Below the pieces are notes generated by a model. It saw nothing but the letters and a program-made list of their open reading frames with translations. It made no database searches and was not told where the DNA came from. DNA of 50,109 nucleotides from an uncultured Dorea sp. (GTDB lineage Bacteria; Bacillota; Clostridia; Lachnospirales; Lachnospiraceae). This document shows, one piece after another, positions 8,970 through 16,242 of this stretch. A program made the position numbers and the translations under genes. The stretch is from positions 1 to 50,109 of the forward strand of contig CAJTYU010000022.1 in assembly GCA_910584095.1 (NCBI GenBank), read 5' to 3'. The stretch's first letter is position 1, and every line of letters starts with the position of its first letter.

Positions 8970-10190
8970 ATGAAAAATAAAGACCTGAGAAATATTCCGT
9001 TTAGTCCCCCGGATATTAGTGAACTTGAGATCCAAGAAGTGGTGCAGGCGCTTCGCTCAGGATGGATCACCACCGGACCGAGGACTAAAGAATTTGAGAG
9101 AAAGATTGCTGATTACTGTCAGGTTGGCAGAGCAGTATGTTTAAATTCACAGACAGCCTGCGGAGAAATGACGCTTCGGCTTTTGGGGATTGGTGCGGGC
9201 GATGAGGTTATCGTTCCGGCATATACTTATACTGCAAGCGCCAGTATTGTATGTCATGTTGGAGCTGAACTTAAATTAGTGGATGTACAAAAGGATTCCT
9301 TGGAAATAGATTATGATGCGTTAGAAAGTATGATAACTGAGAATACCAAGGCAGTTATTCCTGTTGACCTTGGCGGGATACCTTGTGATTATAATCGTAT
9401 TTTTTCTATTGTAGAAAAGAAAAAGAATTTATTTAAACCTGCAAATAAACTTCAAAAGGCAATTGGCCGCGTGGCGGTATGCGCGGATGCGGCCCATGCG
9501 TTTGGCGCGGTTTGGCATGGGCAGGCTGTAGGTTCTATTGCAGATTTTTCAAGTTTTTCATTCCATGCTGTTAAGAACCTAACTACGGCAGAGGGCGGCG
9601 CGCTAACGTGGAGAGCAATTGAAGGGGTTGAGGATGAAGAAATTTACCATCAGGTTCAGCTATTGTCCCTTCATGGACAGTCTAAAGATGCATTGGCAAA
9701 GACTCAGTTAGGCACATGGGAATATGATATAGTGGGTCCTTGGTATAAATGCAATATGACAGATATTATGGCTGGAATAGGACTGGCCCAGCTTGAGAGA
9801 TACACGGGAATTTTAGAAAGAAGAAAAGAGATCATTGAACGATACGACGCTGCCTTTAAGCCTATAGGGATTGAAGTACTGCCGCATTTTACGGAAGATT
9901 ATAATTCTTCGGGGCATTTGTATATAACTAGGATACCCGGAATTGATTTAGAACAGCGTCAGGAGATTATTGTGAAAATGGCTGAGGAAGGAGTAGCATG
10001 TAATGTGCACTATAAACCGCTTCCAATGATGACTGCTTACAAAAATATGGGATTTGATATAAAAGATTATCCGAATGCTTATAAACGGTTTGAAAATGCA
10101 ATAACACTGCCGCTTCATACTTGTTTGACAGATTCAGATGTGGATTATGTAATTGATAAATATTGTGAGATTGTGAAGAGATATATTTAA
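8970..10190 (+). CDS. DegT/DnrJ/EryC1-family PLP-dependent sugar aminotransferase (PglE-like)
   Basis: A 406-aa member of the sugar 3/4-aminotransferase family. The N-terminal SGWITTGP motif, ADAAHAFGA for the PLP-contacting aspartate and SFHAVKNLTTAEGG with the Schiff-base lysine K202 are all present. It should aminate the 4-keto sugar made by the PglF-like enzyme with glutamate as donor, giving UDP-4-amino-4,6-dideoxy-HexNAc. RBS GGAAGGG lies about 7 nt upstream. No PglD-type acetyltransferase is seen nearby, so the 4-amino group may stay free unless an enzyme elsewhere acylates it. Confidence 0.82.
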   Translation: MKNKDLRNIPFSPPDISELEIQEVVQALRSGWITTGPRTKEFERKIADYCQVGRAVCLNSQTACGEMTLRLLGIGAGDEVIVPAYTYTASASIVCHVGAELKLVDVQKDSLEIDYDALESMITENTKAVIPVDLGGIPCDYNRIFSIVEKKKNLFKPANKLQKAIGRVAVCADAAHAFGAVWHGQAVGSIADFSSFSFHAVKNLTTAEGGALTWRAIEGVEDEEIYHQVQLLSLHGQSKDALAKTQLGTWEYDIVGPWYKCNMTDIMAGIGLAQLERYTGILERRKEIIERYDAAFKPIGIEVLPHFTEDYNSSGHLYITRIPGIDLEQRQEIIVKMAEEGVACNVHYKPLPMMTAYKNMGFDIKDYPNAYKRFENAITLPLHTCLTDSDVDYVIDKYCEIVKRYI

Positions 10191-10233
10191 CATTAAGAAA
10201 GCTATAAATGAATGGGAAAAAGAGGAAAGAAAA

Positions 10234-11370
10234 ATGACTGCTAAGAGGAAGAGAATAATTGCATTAATTACAAATAATGATGACGATGTATATTGTTTTC
10301 GAAAGGAATTAATAGAAGCGATCATTCATAATGGCTATCAAATGCTGATTTCTTGCCCTTATGGGGAAAAGTTTGAACTTATGAAGGATGTGCCTTATAT
10401 CTATGACGACCCGGTGATTGACCGGCGGGGTACAAACGTATTAGCCGATTTTAAATTATATAGGCATTATTATAAGTTGTTTCGCAAATATCGTCCGGAT
10501 GTAGTTCTTACATATACATCTAAGCCAAATGTGTATGCAAGCTTTGCGGCGAGGCAAATGAAAATTCCATATATAAATAATGTAACAGGGCTTGGAAGCG
10601 TACTGAAAAAGACAGGGCTTATGCGGATGTTTATCATGCGGCTTTTTAAAATTGCTTATCGGAATGCAGCGTGCGTGATGTTTCAAAATTCGACAAATAT
10701 GAAGCTTGCTGTTAATTCCGGAATGGTTAAAGGGGAATATAAGCTAATACCTGGATCAGGCGTTGATACAGGGCGTTATCCTTTACAGCCATATCCGGAC
10801 GGCGGGGACGGAATTAACGGCGGCAAGGTAGTGTTTAACTATATAGGACGTATCCTTTATGATAAAGGCGTGGATGATTATATTGAAGCTGCAAAAAGAA
10901 TTAAAAGGAAGTATCCAAATACAGAATTTAATATGATTGGATTTATTGAGCCGACGGAAATGCATTATAAGGATAAATTGGCGCGGCTGGAAAAAAAGGG
11001 TATCGTGATTTACCGAGGCAGTCAGAAAGACGTAAAACCATTTATTGCGGGGGCGCATGCAATTATTCATCCAAGTACCTACGGAGAGGGTATGAGTAAT
11101 GTTCTGCTGGAAAATGCGAGTTCGGGACGCTTTATTATCACAACGGATAATCCGGGATGCCGAGAGACGGTAAAGAATAATGAAACAGGGTTTATTTACC
11201 ATGGAGGCAATGTAGATGAATTAGTTAATCGGATCGAGAAGTTTTTGAGTATGGATAATGAATTAAGGAAAGCTATGGGGATCTGCGGCAGAAAGTATGT
11301 AGAAGAGAATTTTTCGAGAGATATTGTTGTTGATGCATATCTGAAAAAAATTAAGAAGATTTTGTATTAA
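10234..11370 (+). CDS. GT4-family glycosyltransferase (PglA-like)
   Basis: A 378-aa GT-B protein. The N-terminal half has the acceptor-domain segment ending PYINNVTGLGS, typical of PglA/WcaL-like transferases acting right after the initiating transferase. The C-terminal half has FNYIGRILYDKGVDD and HPSTYGEGMSNVLLENAS, containing the E-x7-E-like donor-binding motif. It probably adds the second sugar to the undecaprenyl-PP-linked amino sugar. RBS is GAGGAAAG. The acceptor role is inferred from synteny with pglF/E/C-like genes; the donor sugar is unknown. Confidence 0.75.
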   Translation: MTAKRKRIIALITNNDDDVYCFRKELIEAIIHNGYQMLISCPYGEKFELMKDVPYIYDDPVIDRRGTNVLADFKLYRHYYKLFRKYRPDVVLTYTSKPNVYASFAARQMKIPYINNVTGLGSVLKKTGLMRMFIMRLFKIAYRNAACVMFQNSTNMKLAVNSGMVKGEYKLIPGSGVDTGRYPLQPYPDGGDGINGGKVVFNYIGRILYDKGVDDYIEAAKRIKRKYPNTEFNMIGFIEPTEMHYKDKLARLEKKGIVIYRGSQKDVKPFIAGAHAIIHPSTYGEGMSNVLLENASSGRFIITTDNPGCRETVKNNETGFIYHGGNVDELVNRIEKFLSMDNELRKAMGICGRKYVEENFSRDIVVDAYLKKIKKILY

Positions 11371-11382
11371 TATACAAGGCAG

Positions 11383-11411
11383 TTGAATGTACATGATTTG
11401 TTTTTTATAAA
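11383..11411 (+). promoter_or_regulatory. candidate sigma-A promoter before DUF6077-like genes
   Basis: TTGAAT (11383-11388) and TATAAA (11406-11411) are separated by 17 nt. This fits a housekeeping promoter located 25 nt upstream of the ATG at 11436. The region is AT-rich, so chance matches are possible. Confidence 0.4.
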
Positions 11412-11435
11412 ATATATTTTCGGGAGTATAGAAGT

Positions 11436-12503
11436 ATGTTCCATGTCTTTAAGATAGTTTGCATATTGTTTATTGAATTGAATATTTATTATTGCCTTGG
11501 CTGTATTATGAGTTATATAAAGTTTTTTCCAAAAGTATCTTCTCCGGCAGAGAAATTTATTTATGGATTTCTAGGATATCATTTTGTGTTTTGGATTGCG
11601 GCTTTTGGCTGTACCTATTTGAATGAATCGCTGCATGTTTTAAAATTGATATGGTTGTTTGTCATTTGTGTGTTGATGATAGCTTGCGTATTAAAGCGTA
11701 CAGAAATTGTTCACTCATATAAAAATATAGTTATGGAATTTTGGAAATATAAATTTTTTATTGTGCCATGTATAGGTTTGGTAGCGTTTTTGATTTATTT
11801 TGTATGCGTAAATGGACAATCGGATGTTGATGCAAGGACGTATATTGGAGAAGTGACAAGCATAGTTGACACAGGCAAGTTATCGGGTTTTAGCGCTACA
11901 ACAGGACAAATTTTGCAAAAGATCAGTTTAAAGAGAAGCTTTACAATGTTTGGAGTTAACAGCGCTGTACTTTGCAGCATATTCAAGATCCATCCGTTGA
12001 TATTCTGCAGAACAGTAAGGGCATCCATAAATATTATTCTGTTGACTGTAATCTTATTTATAATATTTGAAGGTATCTATAAGAATTATGAGGAGAAGGT
12101 TGAACATGCCATAATGTCATTAATGATGGCACAGAGTTTTTTGTTTTTATTTGCAAATAGTATATATACAAGTTCGGTATTTATTTTGTATAGAACCTAT
12201 GAAGGGAAGGCATATTGTTCAGGGGTATTAATTTTGATTGCAGCTTATTTTGCAGTTAAGTTATGCAGGACAAATGACCGGAGGTTTTTTGGCATGATAT
12301 TTATTACGATGGTAACGTCTATGTCTATATCGGCTTCTGCAACCTTTATTACGCCACTGGCGGCAGGGTGCATTGTGTGTGCTTATATTATTATAAATCG
12401 TAAATGGAAATATATTATTCCTTTGTTTTTTTCATTCATGCCTAATATAGTATATATTTTGATGGGAATGGTAGGAATTTCCGGCTTTATTTTGGAGGGA
12501 TAA
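11436..12503 (+). CDS. DUF6077-like multi-pass membrane protein, N-terminal portion
   Basis: A 355-aa hydrophobic protein with about nine transmembrane helices and an extracytoplasmic SDVDARTYIGE segment after helix 4. The D-x-D near a membrane interface recalls GT-C glycosyltransferases and the DUF6077 family of Clostridia. It ends abruptly after ISGFILEG, and the next ORF starts 2 nt later in another frame with further helices and a soluble tail. Known family members are, as far as I recall, single proteins of roughly the combined length, so this may be one half of a split gene. GGGAG lies 9 nt before the ATG. Confidence 0.5.
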   Translation: MFHVFKIVCILFIELNIYYCLGCIMSYIKFFPKVSSPAEKFIYGFLGYHFVFWIAAFGCTYLNESLHVLKLIWLFVICVLMIACVLKRTEIVHSYKNIVMEFWKYKFFIVPCIGLVAFLIYFVCVNGQSDVDARTYIGEVTSIVDTGKLSGFSATTGQILQKISLKRSFTMFGVNSAVLCSIFKIHPLIFCRTVRASINIILLTVILFIIFEGIYKNYEEKVEHAIMSLMMAQSFLFLFANSIYTSSVFILYRTYEGKAYCSGVLILIAAYFAVKLCRTNDRRFFGMIFITMVTSMSISASATFITPLAAGCIVCAYIIINRKWKYIIPLFFSFMPNIVYILMGMVGISGFILEG

Positions 12504-12504
12504 T

Positions 12505-13335
12505 ATGCAGTCAGTTAATGGCTTTTTTGATATGATATGTCAGTTTATAAACGGAAATGTATTTTATGCCCTTGCCGGGATTTCTTTTTTCCTCTTGCTG
12601 TATTTCTGTGGAAAAAAAGAGAGAAATATAGTAATTACAGCAGCGCTGTTGTTGCTTGTTTTGGTTTATAATCCTGTTAGTTACCAAATAATTGGAGTTA
12701 AAATGGATTATGTTAAAACTTATTATCGTTTTTTATGGCTTTTTCCGGCTGCCTTGCTGCTTGCGTATCTGGTATATAAGATTATATTAAAATTTTGTGA
12801 TAAAAAATACAGAATGGTATTCGTGTGTATGGTATGCGTGGGAGTATTGTTTTTCCATGTTGCGCCAGAAGAATTGAAGCTTCCTGATAATGCATGGCAG
12901 ATTCCGGATGAAACGCTGGAAGTGGCAGAACAGTTGAAGACATTAATGAGAGAAAAGAATGAATCCAACGCAGTAATCCTTTGTGATTTGTATATTGGTA
13001 ATACAATTAGGCAGTATGACTCCAGTTTTTGCTTTCCATTCAAACATTTTGGATTTTATGAATTAGAAGCTGATTTGGATGAAGAGACAGTTCATGGGTT
13101 AATGTCTATGCTAATGTATAACAGAAATGATATTTCTAAAGATGCTGTTGGTAAAATCATCCAAGAGAATCAGATAGAATACCTTATTATTAATGCAGTA
13201 AATGATGTTTCGCTGGCATATATGGAGGAGATGGGATGGCAGATTGTTTCATCTACATCTTCATATTATATTTTAAGTAAGCCAGAGTTTAGTATTTTCT
13301 CCTGCTTTTCAAAAGATAGGAGTTATTACGGTTAA
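12505..13335 (+). CDS. DUF6077-like protein, C-terminal portion (possible frameshift partner)
   Basis: A 276-aa ORF with three or four transmembrane helices (to about residue 112) and a soluble C-terminal domain containing NAVILCDLYIGN and IEYLIINAVND. GGAGG lies 6 nt before the ATG, so it could be translated independently by coupling with the preceding ORF. Alternatively a single extra base in the GAGGGA run near 12494-12500 would have split one ancestral gene, since this frame is open back to 12475. The soluble domain resembles the tail of GT-C-like membrane proteins. No catalytic motif is identifiable. Confidence 0.5.
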   Translation: MQSVNGFFDMICQFINGNVFYALAGISFFLLLYFCGKKERNIVITAALLLLVLVYNPVSYQIIGVKMDYVKTYYRFLWLFPAALLLAYLVYKIILKFCDKKYRMVFVCMVCVGVLFFHVAPEELKLPDNAWQIPDETLEVAEQLKTLMREKNESNAVILCDLYIGNTIRQYDSSFCFPFKHFGFYELEADLDEETVHGLMSMLMYNRNDISKDAVGKIIQENQIEYLIINAVNDVSLAYMEEMGWQIVSSTSSYYILSKPEFSIFSCFSKDRSYYG

Positions 13336-13468
13336 AGGAGTTGAATAGGGCCATTTGCAATATATCAGATTAAAGTTAACGTCTTAGAATAAGTGGGGTA
13401 AAAGACAGGAATATCTGTAATAATGTGTGACGGACGTAAAGAATTAATTAGAAATGGAGAGAATTACA

Positions 13469-14761
13469 ATGAAGATAGCGGTTGCGGGAACAGGATACGT
13501 AGGATTAGTCGCGGGGGTATGTTTTGCGGAAGTGGGGCATAATGTTACTTGTGTGGATGTGGACGAGAAGAAAGTTGCGTTGATGAAATCTGGGGTCAGC
13601 CCTATTTATGAGCAGGATCTTGAAGAACTGATGCAGAAAAATCATGCGGCGGGAAGACTGGATTATACGACGGATTATGTATCTGCATACAAGGATGCGG
13701 ACGCGATTTTTATTGGCGTGGGAACGCCCGAGCAGCCGGACGGCTCTGCGAATCTTTCTTATATTGCGACTGCAGCCCGGCAGATTGCGGAAAATGTTGA
13801 GAGAGATTGCCTTGTGGTAGTGAAATCAACGGTTCCCGTGGGGACGAATGATAAGGTAGAACAGTTTATTCAGGATTTTCTGGTTCATGATGTGAAGATT
13901 GAGGTGGCAAGTAATCCAGAATTTTTGGCCCAGGGGACCGCGGTGCATGATACCTTGAAGGCGGCAAGGATCATTGTAGGTACTGAGAGCAAGGAAGCCG
14001 AAGCGAAGCTGATGGAGATTTATGAACCGTTTCATCTCCCGATTGTATCAGTGAGAAGACGGAGTGCGGAGATGATCAAATATGCCTGCAATGATTTTCT
14101 TGCGCTGAAGATTTCTTATATGAATGATATAGCAAATCTCTGTGAATTAGTAGGCGCAGACATTGAAGATGTGGCGAAGGGAATGTCTTATGATGAAAGA
14201 ATCGGCGCCCGGTTCCTAAATGCGGGGATTGGGTTTGGCGGGAGCTGTTTTCCGAAGGATACCAAGGCGCTGGATTATCTGGCAAGACAGAACGGTTATG
14301 AACTTCGGACGGTAAAGGCAGCCATTGATGTAAATAAAGAACAGAAAACGATGCTGTTTAAAAAGGCGTCTAAGAGGCTGATTACGTTTAGTGGATTGAA
14401 GGTTGCCGTGCTGGGGCTGACATTTAAGGCGGGAACAGATGATTTGAGGGAAGCGCCGTCGCTGGAGAATGTTCCGCTTCTTCTGGAGGCGGGCGCAGAT
14501 ATCTATGCGTATGACCCGGTGGGCGCAGATAATTTTAGAAAGCGGTATCCGGAGGGGATTCATTATGTGGAGAGTCCAAAGGAGGCATTACAAGGCGCGA
14601 ACGTATGCTTTATTTTTACTGAATGGAAGCAGATAAAAGAGATAGAGCCGGTTTGTTATAAAGAATTTATGCGGACGCCTTTGGTGTATGACGGAAGAAA
14701 TTTATACAATAGAAAGCGGATGGAAGAAGCCGGCGTGGAATATTATTCGATTGGAAGATAG
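13469..14761 (+). CDS. ugd: UDP-glucose 6-dehydrogenase
   Basis: A 430-aa enzyme with the NAD-binding GTGYVGLVAGVCFAE motif at the N-terminus, NPEFLAQGTAV in the middle and the catalytic cysteine C260 in GFGGSCFPKDTKAL. The C-terminal UDP-binding part has AVLGLTFKAGTDDLREAP. It oxidises UDP-glucose to UDP-glucuronate in the cytoplasm. Start 13469 is preferred because GGAGAG lies 7 nt upstream; the frame extends to 13454 without a good RBS. It lies 11 nt before the 4-epimerase gene and probably shares its transcript. GC content is visibly higher than in the preceding cassette. Confidence 0.93.
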   Translation: MKIAVAGTGYVGLVAGVCFAEVGHNVTCVDVDEKKVALMKSGVSPIYEQDLEELMQKNHAAGRLDYTTDYVSAYKDADAIFIGVGTPEQPDGSANLSYIATAARQIAENVERDCLVVVKSTVPVGTNDKVEQFIQDFLVHDVKIEVASNPEFLAQGTAVHDTLKAARIIVGTESKEAEAKLMEIYEPFHLPIVSVRRRSAEMIKYACNDFLALKISYMNDIANLCELVGADIEDVAKGMSYDERIGARFLNAGIGFGGSCFPKDTKALDYLARQNGYELRTVKAAIDVNKEQKTMLFKKASKRLITFSGLKVAVLGLTFKAGTDDLREAPSLENVPLLLEAGADIYAYDPVGADNFRKRYPEGIHYVESPKEALQGANVCFIFTEWKQIKEIEPVCYKEFMRTPLVYDGRNLYNRKRMEEAGVEYYSIGR

Positions 14762-14772
14762 GGAGGCGCGGT

Positions 14773-15777
14773 ATGAGAGCGGATTATAGAGAACTTGATT
14801 GTTCAAAGAAAATACTGGTAACAGGCGGAGCCGGTTTTATCGGCTATCATCTGAGCAGACGCCTGCTGGAATGCGGCTGTGCGGTTATGGGTCTTGATAA
14901 TATGAACGATTATTATGACGTACGGCTAAAGGAGGACAGGCTGTCGAAACTGCAGGATTTTGAACGGTATAAGTTCATAAAAGCAGATTTGGCTGACAAG
15001 AAAAAAATGGAAGAGGTATTTGAGCAGTATAGACCGTCTATCGTGGTGAATCTTGGCGCTCAAGCGGGCGTCAGGTACAGCATTGACAATCCGGAGGCTT
15101 ATATTCAGTCTAATATAATGGGGTTCTTCCATGTGCTGGAGTGCTGCCGCCATTATCCGGTAGAGCATCTTGTATTTGCATCTTCCAGTTCTGTGTATGG
15201 AATGAATAAGAAGGTTCCATATTCTGTGGAGGATAAAGTAGATAATCCGGTCAGCCTTTATGCGGCCACGAAGAAATCCAACGAGCTGATGGCTCATTGT
15301 TATAGTAAACTGTATGGGATTCCTTGCACGGGACTGCGGTTCTTCACCGTATACGGGCCTATGGGGAGGCCGGATATGGCATACTTTAAATTTGCCAAAA
15401 AGATTATGAACGACGAGCCGATCCAGATTTATAACAACGGGGATATGAAAAGGGACTTTACCTATATTGACGATATTGTTGCGGGGGTAGTCCGGATGCT
15501 GGATAACCCGCCCCTTGAAAATGAAGACGGGGTACGGTATAAAGTATATAATATTGGAAATAATCAGCCGGAACAGTTGATGGATTTTATAGGTACATTG
15601 GAGAAATGCTTAGGCAAAGAAGCAAGGAAAGAATATTTGCCGATGCAGCCCGGTGATGTCTATCAGACCTATGCCGATGTGGATGAATTGGTCAAGGATT
15701 TTGATTTTAAGCCGGCGACTTCCATAGAGGATGGACTGGGAGCGTTTACGGAGTGGTTTGAGGAGTACTGTTTATAA
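14773..15777 (+). CDS. UDP-glucuronate 4-epimerase
   Basis: A 334-aa extended short-chain dehydrogenase. TGGAGFIG binds NAD near residue 20, and SLYAATKKSNEL holds the YxxxK catalytic pair. The run LGAQAGVRYSIDNP followed by RFFTVYGPMGRPDMAYFKF is characteristic of UDP-glucuronate 4-epimerases, as opposed to GalE. The product would be UDP-galacturonate, made from UDP-glucuronate of the adjacent ugd. GGGAGG lies about 7 nt before the ATG. It is the last gene of the segment before an independent small transcription unit. Confidence 0.87.
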   Translation: MRADYRELDCSKKILVTGGAGFIGYHLSRRLLECGCAVMGLDNMNDYYDVRLKEDRLSKLQDFERYKFIKADLADKKKMEEVFEQYRPSIVVNLGAQAGVRYSIDNPEAYIQSNIMGFFHVLECCRHYPVEHLVFASSSSVYGMNKKVPYSVEDKVDNPVSLYAATKKSNELMAHCYSKLYGIPCTGLRFFTVYGPMGRPDMAYFKFAKKIMNDEPIQIYNNGDMKRDFTYIDDIVAGVVRMLDNPPLENEDGVRYKVYNIGNNQPEQLMDFIGTLEKCLGKEARKEYLPMQPGDVYQTYADVDELVKDFDFKPATSIEDGLGAFTEWFEEYCL

Positions 15778-15812
15778 GGACTTATAATATTTGATAAATT
15801 TGATAAAGAATA

Positions 15813-15841
15813 TTGCATTGGAAATACAAATAATATATAAT
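15813..15841 (+). promoter_or_regulatory. sigma-A-type promoter of the 59-aa gene
   Basis: TTGCAT (15813-15818) and a perfect TATAAT (15836-15841) are exactly 17 nt apart. Transcription would start near 15848, a few bases before a strong AGGAGGAG ribosome binding site at 15856-15863. Confidence 0.65.
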
Positions 15842-15870
15842 ATAGACTAAAAAAGAGGAGGAGAACCCAA

Positions 15871-16050
15871 ATGAAAGAACAGAAGAAGGACTATGGTGTC
15901 ATACTTCCTGTTGTAGTAGATACGCTTCCAGGAAGAGATTTGCGGACATCATTTATGGATGATAAGATATATAATGATCCCAAATCTAACAAAAGGCCGC
16001 ACTTGTTATCTTCTGTGCATATGGGGGAAATAGAGGAGTTGCCTTTTTAG
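15871..16050 (+). CDS. small 59-aa protein of unknown function
   Basis: A short ORF starting MKEQKKDYGVILPVVVDTLP and ending EELPF, below common length cut-offs. Support comes from its surroundings: a 17-nt-spaced promoter ending at 15841, AGGAGGAG 7 nt before the ATG, and a perfect 12-bp hairpin terminator 10 nt after the stop. It has no signal peptide, transmembrane helix or cysteine, and is mixed-charge with a proline-containing hydrophobic segment. I recognise no family. It could be a small regulatory or accessory protein for the HExxH/FRG pair downstream, or an unrelated small gene. A peptide precursor is possible, but no processing enzyme is nearby. Confidence 0.6.
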   Translation: MKEQKKDYGVILPVVVDTLPGRDLRTSFMDDKIYNDPKSNKRPHLLSSVHMGEIEELPF

Positions 16051-16060
16051 TATTATGGGC

Positions 16061-16092
16061 AGCCAGTTCTGCTTTTGCAGAACTGGCTTTTT
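16061..16092 (+). terminator. rho-independent terminator after the 59-aa gene
   Basis: AGCCAGTTCTGC (16061-16072) pairs perfectly with GCAGAACTGGCT (16077-16088) over a TTTT loop and is followed by TTTT. This closes the short transcript that starts near 15848 and isolates the following operon. Confidence 0.88.
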
Positions 16093-16123
16093 AAGTTTGC
16101 CTTATTTCATATTTATGTGAATA

Positions 16124-16218
16124 TTACTCATTTAGAGTAAGATAGTCCATGGATGGAGAATCCATAAAGAATATATACAAAAGAATAAGATATTGTTACA
16201 GAAGAAAGGAACTGTAAC
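16124..16218 (+). promoter_or_regulatory. intergenic leader with two inverted repeats before the HExxH/FRG operon
   Basis: Between the terminator and the HExxH gene there are 150 nt with no convincing -35/-10 pair. Two short dyads occur: TTACTC/GAGTAA (16124-16129 and 16135-16140) and GTTACAG/CTGTAAC (16195-16201 and 16212-16218, 10-nt spacer). The second lies just upstream of the start and could be an operator or an RNA hairpin. Which protein, if any, binds them is unknown. Confidence 0.3.
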
Positions 16219-16242
16219 TTATGGGATGTGGGAGGCATATCG

